6,425 bases of DNA from Nitrososphaerota archaeon. Lineage in GTDB: Archaea > Thermoproteota > Nitrososphaeria > Nitrososphaerales > CADDZS01. The notes beneath the pieces were generated by a model that did no database searches, had not been told where the DNA came from, and saw only the letters and a program-made list of their open reading frames with translations. Each line of letters starts with the position of its first letter. The first letter of the stretch is position 1. The translations under genes were made by a program, and so were the position numbers. The DNA lies in contig JAJPHP010000012.1 of the NCBI GenBank assembly GCA_021325255.1, forward strand, positions 1-6,425, read 5' to 3'. Positions 6,173 through 6,425 of this stretch are shown here, piece after piece.

Positions 6173-6266
6173 AAAGTTCGCAAGAACTTTGAACCTACTG
6201 TACATTCTCCGCATATGAAGTGCAAGAAAGCACGCAATAATTGCGCGGAGAAATCCTTCACTTTTT
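6173..6266 (+). ncRNA. Candidate structured RNA (nested inverted repeats followed by a T-tract)
   Basis: A perfect 7-base stem (AAAGTTC 6173-6179, GAACTTT 6184-6190) is closed by GCAA, a GNRA tetraloop. Downstream, an 8-base stem (TTCTCCGC 6205-6212, GCGGAGAA 6245-6252) encloses two 4-base hairpins: GTGC/GCAC (6220-6223, 6230-6233) and GCAA/TTGC (6234-6237, 6241-6244). This gives a possible three-way junction. A TTTTT run at 6262-6266 could end transcription. No tRNA, C/D-box or known riboswitch pattern was recognised. The structures start 54 bases after the hemerythrin stop, so they could be its 3' UTR or terminator rather than a separate RNA. Strand is assumed from the T-tract and tetraloop. 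Confidence 0.3.
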
Positions 6267-6425
6267 AGGATCACGAAGATTTTGAATACAGGAAAATATG
6301 CTTTGCGTTTGTAACAATTTGCCCCGTTTACTTAACGACCGATCGGCCTAAGGCCGAGTGCCCGCTCTCCTTTCTTTGTGACCAACATTGGAAAGAGAAC
6401 GAACACCGTTCGAAATCATGTACTA
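6267..6425. other. Intergenic 3' end of the window with a small hairpin
   Basis: No convincing gene is seen here. A 6-base inverted repeat (TCGGCC 6343-6348, GGCCGA 6352-6357) with a three-base loop partly overlaps the palindrome CCGATCGG (6339-6346), so two foldings compete. It is followed by a pyrimidine-rich stretch (about 6361-6377) that could be a weak terminator. Short open frames reaching the window edge on both strands lack start codons or recognisable composition. Together with 6119-6266 this makes a 307-base stretch without a supported protein gene. Confidence 0.4.

Noticed and set aside
6408..6418. GTTCGAAATC resembling a tRNA T-loop
   Set aside because: The flanks do not form a T-arm stem, and no acceptor, D or anticodon arm pairs around it on either strand.
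6269..6425. Forward frame open to the window edge, about 52 codons, with several cysteines
   Set aside because: It has no ATG, GTG or TTG start after the TAG at 6266-6268, and the cysteine spacing matches no zinc-binding motif I recognise. It is probably a chance open frame, though a gene continuing beyond the window cannot be fully excluded.
6328..6425. Minus-strand frame open from the window edge to a TAA, about 32 codons
   Set aside because: It is short, spans the 6343-6357 hairpin and has no recognisable composition. A C-terminal fragment of a downstream minus-strand gene is possible but not supported.

Overview
The window looks archaeal, most likely Nitrososphaeria (Thaumarchaeota) or a close Thermoproteota relative. 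This is inferred from an archaeal-style NirK rich in N-glycosylation sequons, TATA-like boxes about 27 bases upstream of start codons (leaderless transcripts), pyrimidine-rich 3' ends and mixed ATG/GTG/TTG starts. Base composition is close to balanced. No mobile element, CRISPR array, tRNA or rRNA was seen. The lineage call rests on protein style only and has not been searched.

Layout. Bases 1-93 probably hold the last 30 codons of an upstream gene. A copper nitrite reductase (nirK) with an extra C-terminal cupredoxin domain follows on the + strand (123-1415). It ends in a stem plus long pyrimidine tract that looks like a terminator. Convergent to it, on the - strand (1594-3273), is a polytopic NnrS-like/heme-copper-oxidase-I-like membrane protein fused to a soluble split-barrel domain. 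A divergent intergenic region (3274-3414) separates it from a small helical protein of unknown function (3415-3825). Then come an AlkA-type DNA glycosylase (3925-4920), a Nudix-fold protein with a degenerate Nudix box (4931-5500) and a hemerythrin-like HHE protein (5639-6118). The last 307 bases contain no convincing gene but hold several nested inverted repeats that may be a small structured RNA.

How the genes may work together. NirK makes nitric oxide from nitrite outside the cell. NnrS-family proteins are linked to nitric oxide and nitrosative stress. Hemerythrin-like proteins bind O2 or NO at a diiron centre. AlkA repairs alkylated bases, including damage that can follow from nitrosation chemistry. 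A nitrite/NO production and tolerance neighbourhood is therefore a reasonable but unproven reading. The most unusual parts are the NnrS-like/split-barrel fusion facing nirK, the apparently disrupted signal peptide of NirK, and the structured 3' region.
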